Shown here piece after piece: positions 51,001 through 58,642 of a stretch of 64,000 nucleotides of DNA (the stretch's first letter is position 1; every line of letters starts with the position of its first letter). The notes beneath the pieces are model-generated. The model ran no database searches and was not told the origin of the DNA. It was given only the letters and a program-made list of their open reading frames with translations. The position numbers and the translations under genes were made by a program. The stretch covers positions 6,295,001 to 6,359,000 of the forward strand of contig NZ_CP149798.1 in assembly GCF_037940415.1 (NCBI RefSeq), in the 5' to 3' direction. The stretch comes from Streptomyces sp. f51. GTDB lineage: Bacteria; Actinomycetota; Actinomycetes; Streptomycetales; Streptomycetaceae.

Positions 51001-52098
51001 CAGGGGCACAGCCAGTACAACCCCGACACGGTCTTCCCGGGTGTCGACGTACCGGTGAAGTGGAAGGGCCGGGACAAGTTCGTCCGCATCTTCAACAGGT
51101 ATCTGGACGTGTCCCGCAGCACCAATGGCACACTGCCCGGCTACTTCACCAACGGTGAGAACCCCGAAGCGGCTGCCCAGCAACTCGGCTGGTACGCGCT
51201 GAACACCTGCTACGAGATGAGGACCTGTCCGCAGAGCCTCATGGCGAAATTCCGCAACATGTCCATGGGCTTCGGGGTGAGGATCGAGGCGCTCGGAGTC
51301 GGCGGCGGCGAAGGAATCGGCTCGGGGCTGGGAAGGATAGGCGGTTCCAGGGGAGCGGACGGTGAAAGGGTCGGCGGACCGTGCAGTTTCAGCTTCGACA
51401 CCCGTGTTCTCCTGAAAGATGGAAAAACCAAGAAGATCGGAAAGGTCGCGCCTGGCGACAGCGTCGAAGCGGCTGACCCGAAAACAGGAAAGCACCGCGG
51501 CCCGCGTCGAGTCGTAGCCCACTTCGTCCACCACGACGAAGATCTCATCGACCTCAAGATCCGCAGCAACACCGGCAAGATCGAAACGCTCCACGCAACG
51601 TCCCTCCATCCCCTTTGGGACGACACGGAACATGCTTGGGTGAGTGCGGGGAAACTGGCCCCGGGCCACAACCTCAACACGGCCGCAAACAGGCATGTTG
51701 TCCTTGTCGAGGTAAAGGCGCTAGCCGGCTCCGCCGCGATGTACAACCTCACCGTGGAGCAGCTCCACACGTACTATGTCCTCGCGGGGGCCACGCCGGT
51801 CCTGGTCCACAATTCCGACGACGCGTGTGACGTTCCGCTGAAGTCGCTCCACCCGGACAGTTCTCTCGACAAGAGTTCGCTGGATTTCTGGCACAAGCAG
51901 GACACCGAGGACATAGTCTTCTCACTGAGGCCGGGCGCGCATGAGCCGCTGATAGCGAAGCCGGACGGAACCATCATGAACGGAAACACCAGGGTCTCGG
52001 TTCTGCGGTCGCGTGGATACGATGTCGATTCGCTGCCGCGCGAGCCCTACAGCGGGAAGAAAATGACCGACGAAGACTTCTGGGGCATGGACCAGTGA
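45001..52098 (+). CDS. Secreted RHS/YD-repeat polymorphic toxin with Hint domain and ParB-like C-terminal payload
   Basis: A 2365-residue protein. A signal peptide (about 1-43, VMAGALVVSLLPAGVATAAA) is followed by an N-terminal actinobacterial RHS region, many YD repeats (SYGYDDAGNLVS, EHDALGNPTRTTS, LYDADGNQLIRR) and the RHS core (about 1880-1960, LGQFISVDP ... NSDPTGL). A Hint domain then runs from C2128 (GPCSFSFDTRVLL) through ATSLHPLW to VLVHN (N2271), and a 94-residue payload follows, with KPDGTIMNGNTRVSVLRSRG (about 2320-2339) resembling a ParB/sulfiredoxin GNxR active loop. Hint cleavage should free the payload. The ATG at 45001 has GGAGGGGG upstream. Codon use becomes less GC-rich from about 51380, as expected for swapped tips. 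Confidence 0.93.
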   Translation: MARISGWTSGRAGLAARRVRRTAAVMAGALVVSLLPAGVATAAASVERHVKMPSAPQNKRVPLTHRRAHWGSTPKGFKHFDPGGHMKLPGPASSLVTLPVAPASTRLTSKAAQVRAKGTPVLLGGVAEAGAKASGTATGSQRVRVTVLDQKAARAVGVHGLLFGLRRTSPGGGKIALRVDDSSFRYAFGGDFASRLHLVQLPACALTTPKLAKCQVQTAVRTTPGTPLSAQVTVPGPSTAGADAAGSARSAATPSGAMVVMAATSGASGSSGDYAATSLSPGGSWSTSGNTGAFTYSYPISVPPAIGGVAPNVDLSYSSSTQDARTEGTNNQSSWLGDGWTSAENYVERTYKPCKDDSSSGAPKNDGDQCWAGQILTLSLNGMSTDVVYDGATKTFHSAEDSATTKIEDLSGATNGTANGEYFKVTEGGVQYFFGRNRLPGWAGGKDETKSVWTEPVHHAHSGVSDCPDSTDFAATSCTLGYRFNLDYVVDTHGNATAWYYAPETGYYGADMKDTAVAYTRGGTLSRIDYGMTASTVYSGTAPEQIVFDTAERCIPGTPSGNTCADSQFTPANAAYWPDVPVDLNCSKDSTSCTNHGPSFWSRRRLTSITTQIQVGGATQQVDKFTFTQSFPDGGDHAPTLWLDSLQHTGLDTLGGASGSASTPALSFDPPLQLANRVGTIPQMPLMYHDRIQTVTSETGAQTTVTYDRPNCSSAPAGDPNDPADAAAQTFASTNTLSCFPVYWTPDGQPAPWLDWFYKYKVSSVVTTDTSNSYQDGTQPELETDYAYKGNPGWHYDDNELVKAKNRTWGQFRGYPEVDVTTGDPNVFHYTDGAKVHDQKTLTKSYYFLGMNGDTLPGGKTRSVPDLTSQDGATSVTDDDALAGQTFETDTYTSATGGLDKAVVTVPKVIGPTAVRSRSGVPDLTAQMVRTAKSLTRQAVSYGWRRTETDTFYNTTLGKPTTGAPVQVDDRGETADSDNVAKCTYTRYLTGGADTVVVPAETVTTAQDCSSAGATPSGTLISDTRTSYDTNGFAYDGDGQTNPALPKIGDATLVQQASSADGATATAFVDQAATRYDSYGRPTKVTRTPNSTSPDGKSLAQTVFTSYTPASGALPTGSTSVTQVTPGVDCSAVTVSSKDCRLTGNTVDPARSLPTAKTDAGGLLTSLTYDALGRLTGVWLPNESKSASAPANTTYSYNLSQQPPIVTTNTLLDNGGYQTSETLYDAMLRPLQVQTTGENSSTAVSDTQYDSHGWTVSTNNAFFVAGSPRGSLIPVSQVSIPDTTVTDHDGQGRADLVTEEHNGSKTWSSTTAYTGDRATVLPPKGGVATSKVVDARGQTTELDQYTAAPSLSGTAANGFTVTGGTASATTYGYTAAGRQHRITGPDKTVWTFDYDLLGRKKSQNDPDAGKSSYGYDDAGNLVSTTDAKQVELDYTYDLLGRKLTGSDKSKSNFQFASWTYDTKRIGLPTSSTRYVQGVTGGYTVAATGYTTLGKPTGTTITLPASEAPLPTTYTTTYTYTAKDQLPATRSDPRTQGLNNETITYEHDALGNPTRTTSSAGVYVDGTVYTDYGAPSQVTQGASTNPATTTYHYDDQTLRPTERIISRTQAPGPTVDDTTYTYDASGNPTSITDQQSETGNTVTDQQCYSYDALDRLTDAWTGKDNCAASPPTSGTLTTTPGSYWQSFGYDAIGNRHQSVDHAIGGSGSTVTTTYADGCTTGCNSTGAQPHTLTATTGATNPTKFGYDEDGNLHTRTPTTGPGQTLTWDDEGHLAQVDTTGSSPATTKYLYDADGNQLIRRDPGQTTLFAGDTQIVANTGVIPNVLLGAVRTYTHGGAGTPVAIRSSLTGGGLKYLFNDPHGTATLSMDTTTQQVARQQYTPYGQPRTSANTTTWPDPTRSYLGKPQDTSTGYTDVGARKYDPALGQFISVDPVLEAGDPQELGGYTYAGDNPVTNSDPTGLCHPDQCGSGYPVAGDPERRGYTGQRKGEPACTICNGNGGIQGHSQYNPDTVFPGVDVPVKWKGRDKFVRIFNRYLDVSRSTNGTLPGYFTNGENPEAAAQQLGWYALNTCYEMRTCPQSLMAKFRNMSMGFGVRIEALGVGGGEGIGSGLGRIGGSRGADGERVGGPCSFSFDTRVLLKDGKTKKIGKVAPGDSVEAADPKTGKHRGPRRVVAHFVHHDEDLIDLKIRSNTGKIETLHATSLHPLWDDTEHAWVSAGKLAPGHNLNTAANRHVVLVEVKALAGSAAMYNLTVEQLHTYYVLAGATPVLVHNSDDACDVPLKSLHPDSSLDKSSLDFWHKQDTEDIVFSLRPGAHEPLIAKPDGTIMNGNTRVSVLRSRGYDVDSLPREPYSGKKMTDEDFWGMDQ

Positions 52099-52451
52099 CG
52101 ATTCACGATCAATTTCTGACGGCCTTGAAGTCCGCGTCGCGGGAGACGTTCCTACTGGCCATGGGGCATCGGCTAGGGGTTTCGGCGCGAGATGTCTTTG
52201 CCGAGGACGGGCCGGGTGGACCGGGCGGACCGGACGCATTGCCGTGTGCTCGGGCCTGCAACGAGATGATGATCGTCATCTGGTCGCAGCTCTGGGCGAC
52301 GAAGGATCCCGGTGTGCAGGGTTATCCCGACGGGGAGTTCCTCTCGATCCTGATGGGCAAAGCGGACATGGGCGGTGCTCGACCTCAGCTCCGGAGCGCG
52401 ATCGAGAGCTCGCTGTTCCTCATGCGCGAGTCAGGCCATCCGGCGGGCTGA
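52095..52451 (+). CDS. Candidate immunity protein for the RHS toxin
   Basis: A 118-residue soluble protein starting at a GTG that overlaps the toxin stop (GTGA, 52095-52098), so translation is coupled to the toxin. It has no signal peptide or membrane span. I recognise no family; visible features are an N-terminal helical region (TALKSASRETFLLAMGHRLG), a Gly/Pro/Asp loop, a Met/Ile/Trp-rich helix (CNEMMIVIWSQLW) and a C-terminal helix. A small gene in this place behind a polymorphic toxin is almost always its antidote, but this is inferred from context. Its base composition resembles the payload end of the toxin gene. A strong terminator follows. Confidence 0.78.
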   Translation: MTIHDQFLTALKSASRETFLLAMGHRLGVSARDVFAEDGPGGPGGPDALPCARACNEMMIVIWSQLWATKDPGVQGYPDGEFLSILMGKADMGGARPQLRSAIESSLFLMRESGHPAG

Positions 52452-52499
52452 TGAGGAATCACTCCCGGCATCTGTGGGGGTGAACTCCGACATGCCGAA

Positions 52500-52533
52500 G
52501 AAGCCCCGACGGAACCGTCTCCGTCGGGGCTTC
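52500..52533. terminator. Terminator after the toxin-immunity pair
   Basis: GAAGCCCCGACGGA (52500-52513) pairs perfectly with 52520-52533, a 14-bp stem with a six-base loop. It lies between the immunity gene and the convergent L,D-transpeptidase gene and can serve both. Confidence 0.9.
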
Positions 52534-52559
52534 GTCCGTGAGCGATGAGCGGTGTCGGG

Positions 52560-53840
52560 TCAGTGGGACGTGCTGCTGCCCGAGACCCACTGGTTCCACG
52601 ACATGTTCCAGTCGCTGAGGCCGTTGTCCGGGGACACCTTGGTCTTGTCCGCGGAGTTCTTGACGATCACGACATCGCCTGTCATCGAGTGGTTGAAGAA
52701 CCACGCGGCGGGCGTCCGGGGGTCGTCGGCGTTCCTGGCGTCCTTCAGGCCCACGCAGCCGTGGCTGGTGTTGACCTTGCCGAAGACCGAGGGGGCACCC
52801 CAGTAGTTGCCGTGGATGAACGTGCCCGAGTCCGTCAGTCGCATGGCGTGCGGCACGGCCTTGATGTCGTACGAGGGCTTGCCGTCCTTCTCCGTGAGGC
52901 CGACGGTCGCGCCGTTCATGTGGACGTGCGTGAACTTCTCCTCGATGACCAGCTGACCGTTGTACGTCGGGTGCTCGGCGCTGCCGGACGAGATCGGGAT
53001 GGTCTTGATCGTCTTGCCGTCCCGCACGACGGTCAGCTGCTTCGTCTTCGCGTCGACCGTGCTGACCTGGCTTCGCCCGACCTTGAACGTGGCCGTCTTC
53101 TGGACCCCGTTGACGGTCATCTTGACGGTGACCGTGGAGCCGGGCTTCCAGTAGTGCTCGGGGCGGAAGTCGAGCCGGCTGCCGTTGAGCCAGTGGCCGA
53201 CGACCTGCTGGCCGCTGCTGGAGCTGACCTGGATCTGCGACGCGACGGCAGCCTTGTCGTGGACCGTCCTGTCGAAGGTGAAGCTCACCGGCATGCCGAC
53301 GCCGACGGTCGAGCCGTTCCCGGGGGAGAGGTGCCCGAGGAAGTCGTTGACCGGGGAGACCGTGGAGATCGAGGCGCCCTCCGTGGCGGAACGGCCCTGC
53401 GCGTCCTCGGCCTCCGCGGTGACCGAATAGCTGGTGGCCTCCTTCAGCGGGCCGTTCGGCTTCCAGGTCGTGCCGTCCGCGGACAGCGTGCCCGGAATCT
53501 CCGTACCGGTCGCGACGGCGGTCATGGTCACCTTGGTGAGCCGGCCGTTGCTGACGGTGACGTGCACGGCGTCGTTGAGTGCGACGCCGTGGACCTCCTG
53601 CCCGGGCGTGATCCTTATTCGGGCGTCGGAGGCGTCCTGGGCGCCCGACCGGGGCGTCGCCGACTGCGTGGGCGTCTGTGCCGGTGTCTGCGTCGGAGTC
53701 TGTGATTGTGTCTGCCCCTGTGCGCCCGGGTGGGTCCCGGTGCCGTTGGTGGCTGCGTAGCTGGTACCGCCCAGCGCTGTGAGTGCGAGTGCGCCGGCCG
53801 TAGCCATCAGTCCGGTGCGTCGCTTGCGTACGGTGATCAA
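52560..53840 (-). CDS. L,D-transpeptidase with Ig-like N-terminal domains (YkuD family)
   Basis: A 426-residue secreted cell-wall enzyme. A signal or anchor sequence (about 1-30) and a Gln/Thr/Pro linker precede two Ig-like domains (about 70-290) of the mycobacterial LdtMt type and the YkuD domain (about 290-410). The catalytic residues are H360 and C362 in NTSHGCVGL, with FIHGNYWG upstream. It forms 3-3 cross-links in peptidoglycan or attaches proteins. The start is a TTG at 53840 (MITVRKRRTG) with GGGAGA upstream. There is no lipobox Cys in the signal region. It converges on the toxin operon terminator and appears monocistronic. Confidence 0.93.
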   Translation of the reverse strand: MITVRKRRTGLMATAGALALTALGGTSYAATNGTGTHPGAQGQTQSQTPTQTPAQTPTQSATPRSGAQDASDARIRITPGQEVHGVALNDAVHVTVSNGRLTKVTMTAVATGTEIPGTLSADGTTWKPNGPLKEATSYSVTAEAEDAQGRSATEGASISTVSPVNDFLGHLSPGNGSTVGVGMPVSFTFDRTVHDKAAVASQIQVSSSSGQQVVGHWLNGSRLDFRPEHYWKPGSTVTVKMTVNGVQKTATFKVGRSQVSTVDAKTKQLTVVRDGKTIKTIPISSGSAEHPTYNGQLVIEEKFTHVHMNGATVGLTEKDGKPSYDIKAVPHAMRLTDSGTFIHGNYWGAPSVFGKVNTSHGCVGLKDARNADDPRTPAAWFFNHSMTGDVVIVKNSADKTKVSPDNGLSDWNMSWNQWVSGSSTSH

Positions 53841-53991
53841 ACGCTTCTCCCATGCCGCTGGTCGTCGGATAGCTGGAGCCGGTCACCTAGGCGGCAATCC
53901 GCTCCAAAGAAGCATTTTTACGCTTTAGTCCGTTTTGGGGGAGGGGTTTGTGGCGGGTCTCACGCATACGATCTCCGCGCGTGCGGCGGCC

Positions 53992-54771
53992 TCACCTGTC
54001 GGTGATCCCGGACAGCCACGCCGTGTCCTCCGGGCCCGGCGCCTCGGGGTCGGGCGCCGGGAGAAGGCGGATCTCGCCCGTACGCAGGGCGATCGCGGCG
54101 CGGGCCCGCATCGGGCCGTGCCCCCTGCGTGAGAGCAGGACGAGTTCCCGGACGGTCGCCGTCATGGCGTCGAGCCGGGCGGCGCAGTCGGCGCCGACGC
54201 GCCGCGGGTCCCGGGTCCGGCCCAGGGACAGGTGCGGGGTGAAGGGCCTGGCGGACCCGCGGCGGAACGGGAACCGGTGCCTCAGCGCGTGGTGCAGGTC
54301 CTCCCATGGCGCCGCGCCGGCCGCCGCAGGGTCGAGCCACACGGTGGAGTACGCCCGGTGCCGGAAGGTCCGTACTCCGTCCAGCCGGGCGGTGAAGACC
54401 GGCGTCTCCGCGCTCGCCGCGGCGAGCAGCGGGGCGGCCCGATCGAAGTCCGGCTCGGGCACGAACGGGAAGAGCACGTTGACGTGCGGCGGCCAGCGGT
54501 GGATCTGCGGGTCGTGCTCCCGGCGGACGGCCTGGATCGGCGGCCACAGCTCCGCGGGTGGGACCCAGGCCACCGCCGTGCGGGCGGATGCCTCGACGGT
54601 GCGCACCCGGTCGGGGTCGATGGGGGCCACGCCATCCAGGCGGACCCGGTCCACCCCGCCGGGGTCGACGGGGGCCTCCCCGCCGAGGCCGGCAGGATTC
54701 ACCCCTCCATGGCCGATGGGATCCACCCCTCCAGGGTGCCGCGCATCCCGCCCTCGACAGCCGCCGCGCAT
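53992..54771 (-). CDS. 2'-5' RNA ligase family protein (2H phosphoesterase)
   Basis: About 259 residues. Two 2H motifs are visible: HVNV in RWPPHVNVLFPF and HLSL in FTPHLSLGRT; the first has Asn where Thr or Ser is usual, a variant I believe is common in this actinobacterial group. These enzymes act on cyclic phosphodiesters at RNA ends; the natural substrate is unknown. The N-terminal 55 residues are built of short repeats (GGVDP, GGVNP, DPGGVD, DGVAPIDP) and may not be translated: the GTG at 54606 (MRTVEASARTAVAW) fits the family better but has no clear ribosome binding site. The ATG at 54771 is the longest plausible start. Confidence 0.82.
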   Translation of the reverse strand: MRGGCRGRDARHPGGVDPIGHGGVNPAGLGGEAPVDPGGVDRVRLDGVAPIDPDRVRTVEASARTAVAWVPPAELWPPIQAVRREHDPQIHRWPPHVNVLFPFVPEPDFDRAAPLLAAASAETPVFTARLDGVRTFRHRAYSTVWLDPAAAGAAPWEDLHHALRHRFPFRRGSARPFTPHLSLGRTRDPRRVGADCAARLDAMTATVRELVLLSRRGHGPMRARAAIALRTGEIRLLPAPDPEAPGPEDTAWLSGITDR

Positions 54772-54888
54772 GTTTCCGTGACGTCAAACGTGATGTTGAA
54801 TACGGAAACAATGTTGACATGAACACTTCCGCCAGGTGGTTGCCTGTTGTACCAAATGAGGGCCAGCTTTCCCGCTCAGGGAGGTCCT

Positions 54889-55683
54889 GTGAGACGCGTC
54901 AAATTGCGATCCACCCTTGTCGCCCTCGGTCTCGCGATGATGTTCGGCCTGGTGCTGACCGGTCCGGCGAACGCCGCCGGACCGGCCTATGTCGCGCTGG
55001 GGGATTCGTACTCGGCCGGCAACGGCGCAGGGAACTACGACAGTTCGAGCGGAGACTGCCACCGCAGCCTCAGCGCCTACCCCTACCTGTGGAAGAACGC
55101 CCACGCCCCGTCCTCGTTCGCCGACACCTCCTGCTCGGGGGCCGTCACCACGGATGTGACGAACAGTCAGCTCGCCCCGCTGAACTCCTCCACCGGCCTC
55201 GTCTCCCTCACCATCGGCGGCAACGACGCCGGCTTCTCGGACGTCATGACCACCTGTGTGACCGGTTCCGACAGCGACTGCGTCAACCGCGTCAACACGG
55301 CCGAGAGCTACGCGCAGAACACGCTCCCCGCCCGCCTCGACGCCACCTACAACGCCATCCGCGCCAAGGCTCCCAACGCCAAGGTGGTCGTCCTGGGCTA
55401 CCCGCACATGTATACGCTCAACGTCTTCTGCGTCGGCCTCAGCGCCACCAAGCACAGCAAGATCGACGAGGCTTCGGACGTCATCGATGGCGTCATCGCC
55501 GCCCGTGCCGCCGCCCACGGCTTCGTCTTCGGAGACGTCCGCGCCGCGTTCGGCGGACATGAGCTGTGCTCCAGCGACGGCTGGCTGCACTCCCTGGTCG
55601 TCTCGCCGAGCTGGGAGTCGTACCACCCCACCGCCACCGGCCACGCCAGTGGCTACTACCCCGTCCTCAACGCCAACAGCTGA
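54889..55683 (+). CDS. Secreted SGNH/GDSL hydrolase (streptomycete lipase type)
   Basis: A 264-residue secreted esterase or lipase. A signal peptide (about 1-29, LAMMFGLVLTGPANA) precedes the SGNH blocks: ALGDSYSAGNG with the nucleophilic Ser, SLTIGGNDAGF, and the catalytic His in SYHPTATGH. Six or more cysteines suggest three disulfides, as in the S. rimosus-type extracellular lipases. The GTG at 54889 has AGGGAGG upstream; the longer frame from 54847 is not needed. A TTGACA (54812-54817) lies in the leader as a possible -35, without a clear partner. A terminator hairpin follows. Confidence 0.93.
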   Translation: MRRVKLRSTLVALGLAMMFGLVLTGPANAAGPAYVALGDSYSAGNGAGNYDSSSGDCHRSLSAYPYLWKNAHAPSSFADTSCSGAVTTDVTNSQLAPLNSSTGLVSLTIGGNDAGFSDVMTTCVTGSDSDCVNRVNTAESYAQNTLPARLDATYNAIRAKAPNAKVVVLGYPHMYTLNVFCVGLSATKHSKIDEASDVIDGVIAARAAAHGFVFGDVRAAFGGHELCSSDGWLHSLVVSPSWESYHPTATGHASGYYPVLNANS

Positions 55684-55691
55684 CCTCCCCC

Positions 55692-55716
55692 GGGGCGAGC
55701 CGGCCGGGCTCGCCCC
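55692..55716 (+). terminator. Terminator after the SGNH hydrolase gene
   Basis: GGGGCGAGCC (55692-55701) pairs perfectly with GGCTCGCCCC (55707-55716) around a five-base loop, eight bases beyond the stop codon. It separates the hydrolase from the phosphatase gene on the same strand. Confidence 0.82.
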
Positions 55717-55825
55717 CTGTCTCCGCCGCCCGGCCGCCGGGCCGGGACGGTGACGGCGTCGCCCGGGAGTCCTGAGGTGGCCGCCCTGAGCCGCGCCCGC
55801 CGGGCCGGTCACTGATACTGAGGAA

Positions 55826-58594
55826 ATGGGCAAACTTGGGCGAAAAGTCCCGGCGAGCCGCCGGGGCGACCGTGTGCCGCCGAAGACCGGACCGCCGAAA
55901 ACCGGCCCGGAGGCCCATCGCCGATCGGCCGGCACGCGGCTGCGGTCGCTGCTGACTCCGCGCAGCGTCGCCGGTCAGGTCTTCCTGCTGCAACTCGTGG
56001 TCGTCCTGATGCTCATCACCACCGCTGTGGTGGTGCTCGTCATCCAGGACCGCAACCGCGCGATCCGGGAGGCCGCCGACCGGTCACTGGCGGTGGCCGA
56101 GTCCTTCGCCAACGCCCCGGGCACGGCGGCGGCCATGAAGAGCAAGCACCCCACGGCGCTGCTCCAGCCCCACGCCGAGGTGGTGCGCAAGAAGAGCGGC
56201 GTCGACTACGTCGTGGCCCTGAGCCCGTACGGCTTCCGGTGGACCCACCCGGACCCGGCACAGATCGGGAAGCACGTCTCCACCTCCTACAGCGACGCGC
56301 TCGGTGGCCAGCCGCACCAGACCACCTTCGACAGCAGCTTGGGAAAGGCCGTCGACTCGACCGTGGCCGTCTTCGACGCCAAGGGAACCGTCGTCGGTCT
56401 CATCACCGTGGGGGTCACGGTGGACAAGGTGGCCGGTGTGGTGCAGAACCAGCTCCCGGTGATCTTCGCCGCCGGCGGTGTCGCACTGCTGCTGGCCGCG
56501 GGCGGGTCGGCACTGGTCAGCGGGCGTCTGCGGCGCCAGACCGGGGGCCTGGGACCGGTCGAGATGACCCGCATGTACGAGCACCACGACGCGGTGCTGC
56601 ACGCGGTCCGTGAAGGCGTGATCATCCTGGACGGCGACGGAAGGCTGCTGCTGGTCAACGACGAGGCGCGCCGGCTGGTCGCGCTGCCGCCCGACGCCGA
56701 GGGCAGGCCGGTCACCGAACTCGGACTGAGCCCCGCCCTCGCCGCGCTGCTGGCATCGGGCCGGGCGGCCACGGACAAGGTGTTCCTGGCCGGAGACACC
56801 CTGCTCGCGGTCAACGTGCGGCCGGTGGGACCCAAGGCGGGCAGCGTCGCCACCCTGCGGGACACCACCGAGCTGCGCGCCCTCGCGGGCCGGGCGGACG
56901 TGGCGGGCGGGCGCCTGCGCCTGCTCTACGAGGCCAGCACCCGGATCGGCACCACCCTCGACGTGACGCGCACCGCCGAGGAACTGACCGAGGTGGCGGT
57001 CCCGCGCTTCGCCGACTTCGCCACCGTCGAGCTGGTCGAACCCGTGCTGCAAGGCGGCGAACCGACGGAGGCGAGTACGGACATGCGCCGTATCGCCGCC
57101 GCGGGCATCCGGGACGACGCGCCGCTGCGCCCCGCCGGAACGCTGATGCGCTACGTGCCCGGCAACCCCGTGACCATCGGCATGACCACCGGCCGGTCCG
57201 TCCTGGTGGAGAACCTCGCCTGGGCGGACGGCTGGCGGGCCCAGGACCCGGAGAAGGCCCGGAAGATCATCGAATACGGTATCCACTCCATGATCTCGGT
57301 ACCACTGAAGGCGCGGGGCCAACTGCTGGGGGTCGTGGAGTTCTGGCGTTCGGACCAGGACCCCTTCGAGGCGGACGACCTGTCCCCGGCGGAGGAACTC
57401 GCCGCCCGGGCGGCCGTGTGCATCGACAACGCGCGCCGCTACACCCGGGAGCACATCACGGCCGTCACCCTCCAGCGCAGCCTGCTGCCCGGCGTGCTTC
57501 CCGAGCTGTCCGCCCTGGAGGTCGGCCACCGCTACCTGCCCGCCCAGGCGGGCGTGGGCGGCGACTGGTACGACGTCATCCCGCTGCCGGGCGCCCGGGT
57601 GGCCCTGGTGGTCGGCGACGTCGTGGGACACGGTCTGCACGCGGCCGCGACGATGGGCCGGCTGAGGACGGCGGTGCACAACTTCGCCGCCCTCGACCTG
57701 GCCCCGGACGAGATCCTCGGGCACCTGGACGATCTGATCACCCGGATCGACGAGGACGCGGCGGCCGAGGCCATCACCGGCGCCACCTGCCTGTACGCCG
57801 TCTACGATCCGGCCTCGGGGCGGTGCGTCCTCGCCCGGGCCGGTCATCCCGGTCCCGCACTGGTCGCGCCCGACGGCTCCGTGACCTTCCCCGACATCCC
57901 CGTCGCCCCGCCCCTGGGCGTGGGGGCGGGTCTGCCGGTCGAGACGGCGGAACTCCGGCTGGCCGCCGACAGCCGCCTGGTCCTCTACACCGACGGCCTG
58001 GTCGAGGCCCGCGGACGTGACATCGACGTCGGGCTCGGCATGCTCAGGGAGGCGCTCGCCGGGACGGACGGAGCCACCCCGGACGACACCTGCCAGGTGG
58101 TGCTCGACGCGATGCTGCGCACCGGGTCGAGCGACGACGTCGCCCTGCTCGTCGCACGCACCCGGCTGCTCGACCCGGACCAGGTCGAGGAGTGGGAGGT
58201 GCCCGACGACCCCGCGGCCGTCCCCCGGATCCGCGCGGAGGCCACCCGCAGACTGGAGGCGTGGGGGCTCGGCGAGGCCGCGTTCACGACCGAGCTGATC
58301 CTCAGCGAACTGGTCACGAACGCCATCCGGTACGGAGGCAGCCCCATCACCCTGCGGCTGCTCCACGACCGCGACAGCCTGATCTGCGAGGTCGGCGACG
58401 GCACCAGCACCTCCCCGCACCTGCGCCGCGCGACCCTCACGGACGAAGGCGGGCGTGGTCTGTTCCTCGTCGCGCAGATGTCCCGCCGCTGGGGGACCCG
58501 GTACACCGACCGAGGCAAGATCATCTGGGCCGAGCAGGCGCTCGACGCCGGAGCCGCCGGTGACCTGGGCGCCCTGCTGATGGCGGACCTGTGA
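55826..58594 (+). CDS. Membrane sensor phosphatase: Cache-like - PAS - GAF - SpoIIE (PP2C) - HATPase
   Basis: A 922-residue protein. Two spans (about 52-73 and 211-233) flank an extracytoplasmic CitA/DcuS-like sensor. Inside come a PAS domain (about 255-350), GAF (about 370-555), a SpoIIE phosphatase domain (about 575-775, VGGDWYDVIPL and VGDVVGHGLHAA with metal-binding Asps) and an anti-sigma-type ATPase (about 790-905, ELILSELVTNAIRYGG). Such proteins combine phosphatase and kinase ends of anti-sigma/anti-anti-sigma switching. The ATG at 55826 follows GAGGAA too closely for a normal ribosome binding site, while GATACT (55814-55819) lies at -10 distance, so the transcript may be leaderless. 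No partner sigma factor is adjacent. Confidence 0.92.
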   Translation: MGKLGRKVPASRRGDRVPPKTGPPKTGPEAHRRSAGTRLRSLLTPRSVAGQVFLLQLVVVLMLITTAVVVLVIQDRNRAIREAADRSLAVAESFANAPGTAAAMKSKHPTALLQPHAEVVRKKSGVDYVVALSPYGFRWTHPDPAQIGKHVSTSYSDALGGQPHQTTFDSSLGKAVDSTVAVFDAKGTVVGLITVGVTVDKVAGVVQNQLPVIFAAGGVALLLAAGGSALVSGRLRRQTGGLGPVEMTRMYEHHDAVLHAVREGVIILDGDGRLLLVNDEARRLVALPPDAEGRPVTELGLSPALAALLASGRAATDKVFLAGDTLLAVNVRPVGPKAGSVATLRDTTELRALAGRADVAGGRLRLLYEASTRIGTTLDVTRTAEELTEVAVPRFADFATVELVEPVLQGGEPTEASTDMRRIAAAGIRDDAPLRPAGTLMRYVPGNPVTIGMTTGRSVLVENLAWADGWRAQDPEKARKIIEYGIHSMISVPLKARGQLLGVVEFWRSDQDPFEADDLSPAEELAARAAVCIDNARRYTREHITAVTLQRSLLPGVLPELSALEVGHRYLPAQAGVGGDWYDVIPLPGARVALVVGDVVGHGLHAAATMGRLRTAVHNFAALDLAPDEILGHLDDLITRIDEDAAAEAITGATCLYAVYDPASGRCVLARAGHPGPALVAPDGSVTFPDIPVAPPLGVGAGLPVETAELRLAADSRLVLYTDGLVEARGRDIDVGLGMLREALAGTDGATPDDTCQVVLDAMLRTGSSDDVALLVARTRLLDPDQVEEWEVPDDPAAVPRIRAEATRRLEAWGLGEAAFTTELILSELVTNAIRYGGSPITLRLLHDRDSLICEVGDGTSTSPHLRRATLTDEGGRGLFLVAQMSRRWGTRYTDRGKIIWAEQALDAGAAGDLGALLMADL

Positions 58595-58642
58595 AGGGGG
58601 AGGGAGCCTGACCGCCTCGGCGGGAGCGGTGGCCCGGAGCGC

